From the NCBI GenBank assembly GCA_964352665.1, contig CAYGSJ010000008.1, forward strand, positions 1 through 64,000: DNA of 64,000 nucleotides. The letters are read 5' to 3'. Both the position numbers and the translations under genes were made by a program. This document shows, in pieces, positions 62,828 to 64,000 of the stretch. This DNA is from UBA1672 sp964352665 (GTDB taxonomy: Bacteria; Pseudomonadota; Alphaproteobacteria; Micavibrionales; Micavibrionaceae). The first letter of the stretch is position 1; each line of letters opens with the position of its first letter. The notes beneath the pieces are model-generated. The model did not search any database. It had not been told where the DNA came from and was given only the letters and a program-made list of their open reading frames with translations.

Positions 62828-62865
62828 AAAAAAGAGGCCCCTGAATACGCTGAACGTGGCCCCCC
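62828..62865 (-). terminator. possible terminator of the 312-residue gene
   Basis: On the minus strand two GGCC blocks about 20 bases apart pair, with wobble pairs extending the stem, followed by TCTTTTTT. It is in the right place, 56 bases after the stop, but the stem is imperfect. Confidence 0.35.
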
Positions 62866-62920
62866 GCCTGTGTTTTTTCTGTTAAATTACTAAATTTACA
62901 GCTGCGTCTTTGTATCACTT

Positions 62921-63859
62921 TTATCCCAAGTCTGTGCCATCATTACCATGCCATCTGAGGACACCGCCTCCTCCTAGAGGGAGGCCTGCTTGCGGAGGGT
63001 TGATCTGGCGCCCTAAAACAATACTGGCGGCTTGAAAAAATGATGCTTGCCCTTCTGGGGTGCTGCTAAATTTAATATCAAGACCATTTTTTTGTTTATG
63101 CATTCCGGATGTAAACCATTCACCACCATTTTTTGTTACAGGAACGAAGGTTACCCCAGTTCTTTGTCCGGACATCACTGCGTTTGTAAAGGCTCCATTT
63201 CTAGAAACTGGAGCGACTGGTTCTGTTCTTCTCTTAAAAGCCCTGCCAAGAAATCCTGCAAGCGCGCCTCCAGGCGGTGTTACTGCCTTTTCGACTGGAC
63301 CGGCATTAGCATGCGTTGTTACTTCTACAAACCTAATATCTAAATTTGAACCACTTACATCAAACCTCATAGCTACTTTACATGCTGTTGCTCTTTCCAG
63401 TTCTAGAGCAATTCTTTGTGCATCGGTAATTTTTGTTTGTGTTAAAGGGGTTTGCATAGCCCTGGCGAACTCTTCTAATTCCCCTGAAGCGCGTTCCAGA
63501 TCACGGTCTGTACCTTCTCCGGTAACAAGCCTGTCGGTGCTGCTAGAGCCCCCTCTACTAGTATTTTTAAGTGCTCTTGCAATAATCTTATTTATTGGTC
63601 TGGCCATAATTGCGGCTGTTTCACCCTCCAAACTAAGCGCAACTTTTTTTACTTCTGGCTGGCCTGCCACAGGAAGGAGTTCAACACTTGCGAATGTTCC
63701 CTGTTTTGCGACATCTTCCATGCTTGGTGGTGCGTCTCGTTCATCAATAATTGATTTTGCAACTGCTCGTGAGTGACGTGCGACAAGCTGTATGCCTGTT
63801 AAGGCCTCTTGGAAACTTGCCAGACTTTTATCGGAATCATCCATTATTTCAACACCCAT
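62921..63859 (-). CDS. orphan protein of unknown function
   Basis: 312 residues, soluble, with no signal or membrane helix and no family I recognise. The N-terminal half is helical (SLASFQEALTGIQLVARHSRAV, RASGELEEFARAMQT); a central Pro/Gly stretch (VTPPGGALAGFLGR) leads to a mixed C-terminus ending LPLGGGGVLRWHGNDG. MDDSDKS at 63844 is an alternative start. It has its own promoter and probable terminator, so it is monocistronic. Lineage-restricted origin is a guess. Confidence 0.65.
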   Translation of the reverse strand: MGVEIMDDSDKSLASFQEALTGIQLVARHSRAVAKSIIDERDAPPSMEDVAKQGTFASVELLPVAGQPEVKKVALSLEGETAAIMARPINKIIARALKNTSRGGSSSTDRLVTGEGTDRDLERASGELEEFARAMQTPLTQTKITDAQRIALELERATACKVAMRFDVSGSNLDIRFVEVTTHANAGPVEKAVTPPGGALAGFLGRAFKRRTEPVAPVSRNGAFTNAVMSGQRTGVTFVPVTKNGGEWFTSGMHKQKNGLDIKFSSTPEGQASFFQAASIVLGRQINPPQAGLPLGGGGVLRWHGNDGTDLG

Positions 63860-63897
63860 TTTTTATGTATAACTATAATGTTTTGAATTATTTATAC

Positions 63898-63927
63898 CTT
63901 ATATGCTATATATTAACATTATGTCAA
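63898..63927 (-). promoter_or_regulatory. promoter of the 312-residue orphan gene
   Basis: TTGACA, 18 bases and TATAAG on the minus strand, about 40 bases before the start codon. The sequence TTGACATAA is shared with the promoter at 23468-23497. The remaining end of the window (63928-64000) shows nothing else. Confidence 0.6.
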
Positions 63928-64000
63928 TAATTGGGGTGCCTTTCTAATGATTTGCAATTTATAAACGGATATATTATTACTTTTATTTCTAATTTAGTGT

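Noticed and set aside
63060..63776. 238-codon plus-strand frame opposite the orphan at 62921.
   Set aside because: The minus frame is longer and has a promoter; the plus frame has poor start context and looks like a shadow.
1..64000. CRISPR arrays, insertion sequences, prophage or replication origin.
   Set aside because: No regularly spaced repeats, transposase or integrase genes, phage structural genes or DnaA-box clusters were seen.

Overview
The window reads as a chromosomal segment of a free-living alphaproteobacterium with an AT-rich genome (roughly 40% GC by eye). The markers are a PopZ-type polar organiser beside valS, a CcrM (GANTC) methylase next to rnhB, split b and b' subunits in an atpI-B-E-F'-F operon, the zapA-6S RNA-fau arrangement, a Zn-free L31, and the dacA-tmk-holB-metG-tatD-MBL string. 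Proline synthesis, cell-envelope and folate genes argue against a reduced endosymbiont. The exact order cannot be fixed from this sequence; Micavibrio-like relatives are a guess.

Layout. 1-7140: tRNA-Cys, an isoaspartyl methyltransferase homologue, popZ, valS, a scar with two 5'-truncated genes, rpmE and epmA. 7136-12619 (minus): tkt-gap, a MarR-like regulator with a coupled tiny protein, class I aldolase and a membrane-anchored EndoU-like RNase. 12847-16186: zapA, 6S RNA, fau, ymdB and a response-regulator pair. 16355-23192 (plus): yebC-ruvCAB-ybgC-tolQRAB, with no pal. 23195-31234 (minus): two orphan small genes, rppH, a divergent polysaccharide deacetylase, ctpA, an EnvC-like factor, rlmH, rsfS, nadD and proA. 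31237-41180 (minus): F0 ATP synthase, smc, a DsbA-family protein, an OmpA-like protein, suhB, efp and a DUF721 protein. 41207-51054: mutY, a secreted unknown, folB, ccrM, rnhB, pepN, proB, obgE, rpmA and rplU. 51310-62281 (plus): nhaD, a GNAT enzyme, tRNA-Ser, and a murein/replication/translation operon (mltB-rlpA-dacA-tmk-holB-metG-tatD-MBL). The end holds a 640-base AT-rich gap and an orphan 312-residue protein.

How the parts relate. Envelope upkeep recurs: Tol, CtpA/EnvC/deacetylase, MltB/RlpA/DacA, OmpA-like and DsbA. Cell-cycle control is represented by PopZ, CcrM, ZapA and SMC. Translation quality control appears as EF-P with EpmA, RsfS, RlmH and ObgE.

Most of the window is ordinary core genome, and I found no clear multi-gene novel system. 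The best leads are the EndoU-like RNase joined to the aldolase gene; rsfS, which seems to start at ATT behind a leader with a terminator; six GANTC sites clustered at ccrM; a possibly leaderless MarR/small-protein unit; orphan genes carrying their own near-consensus promoters; and the scar at 5414-5440.
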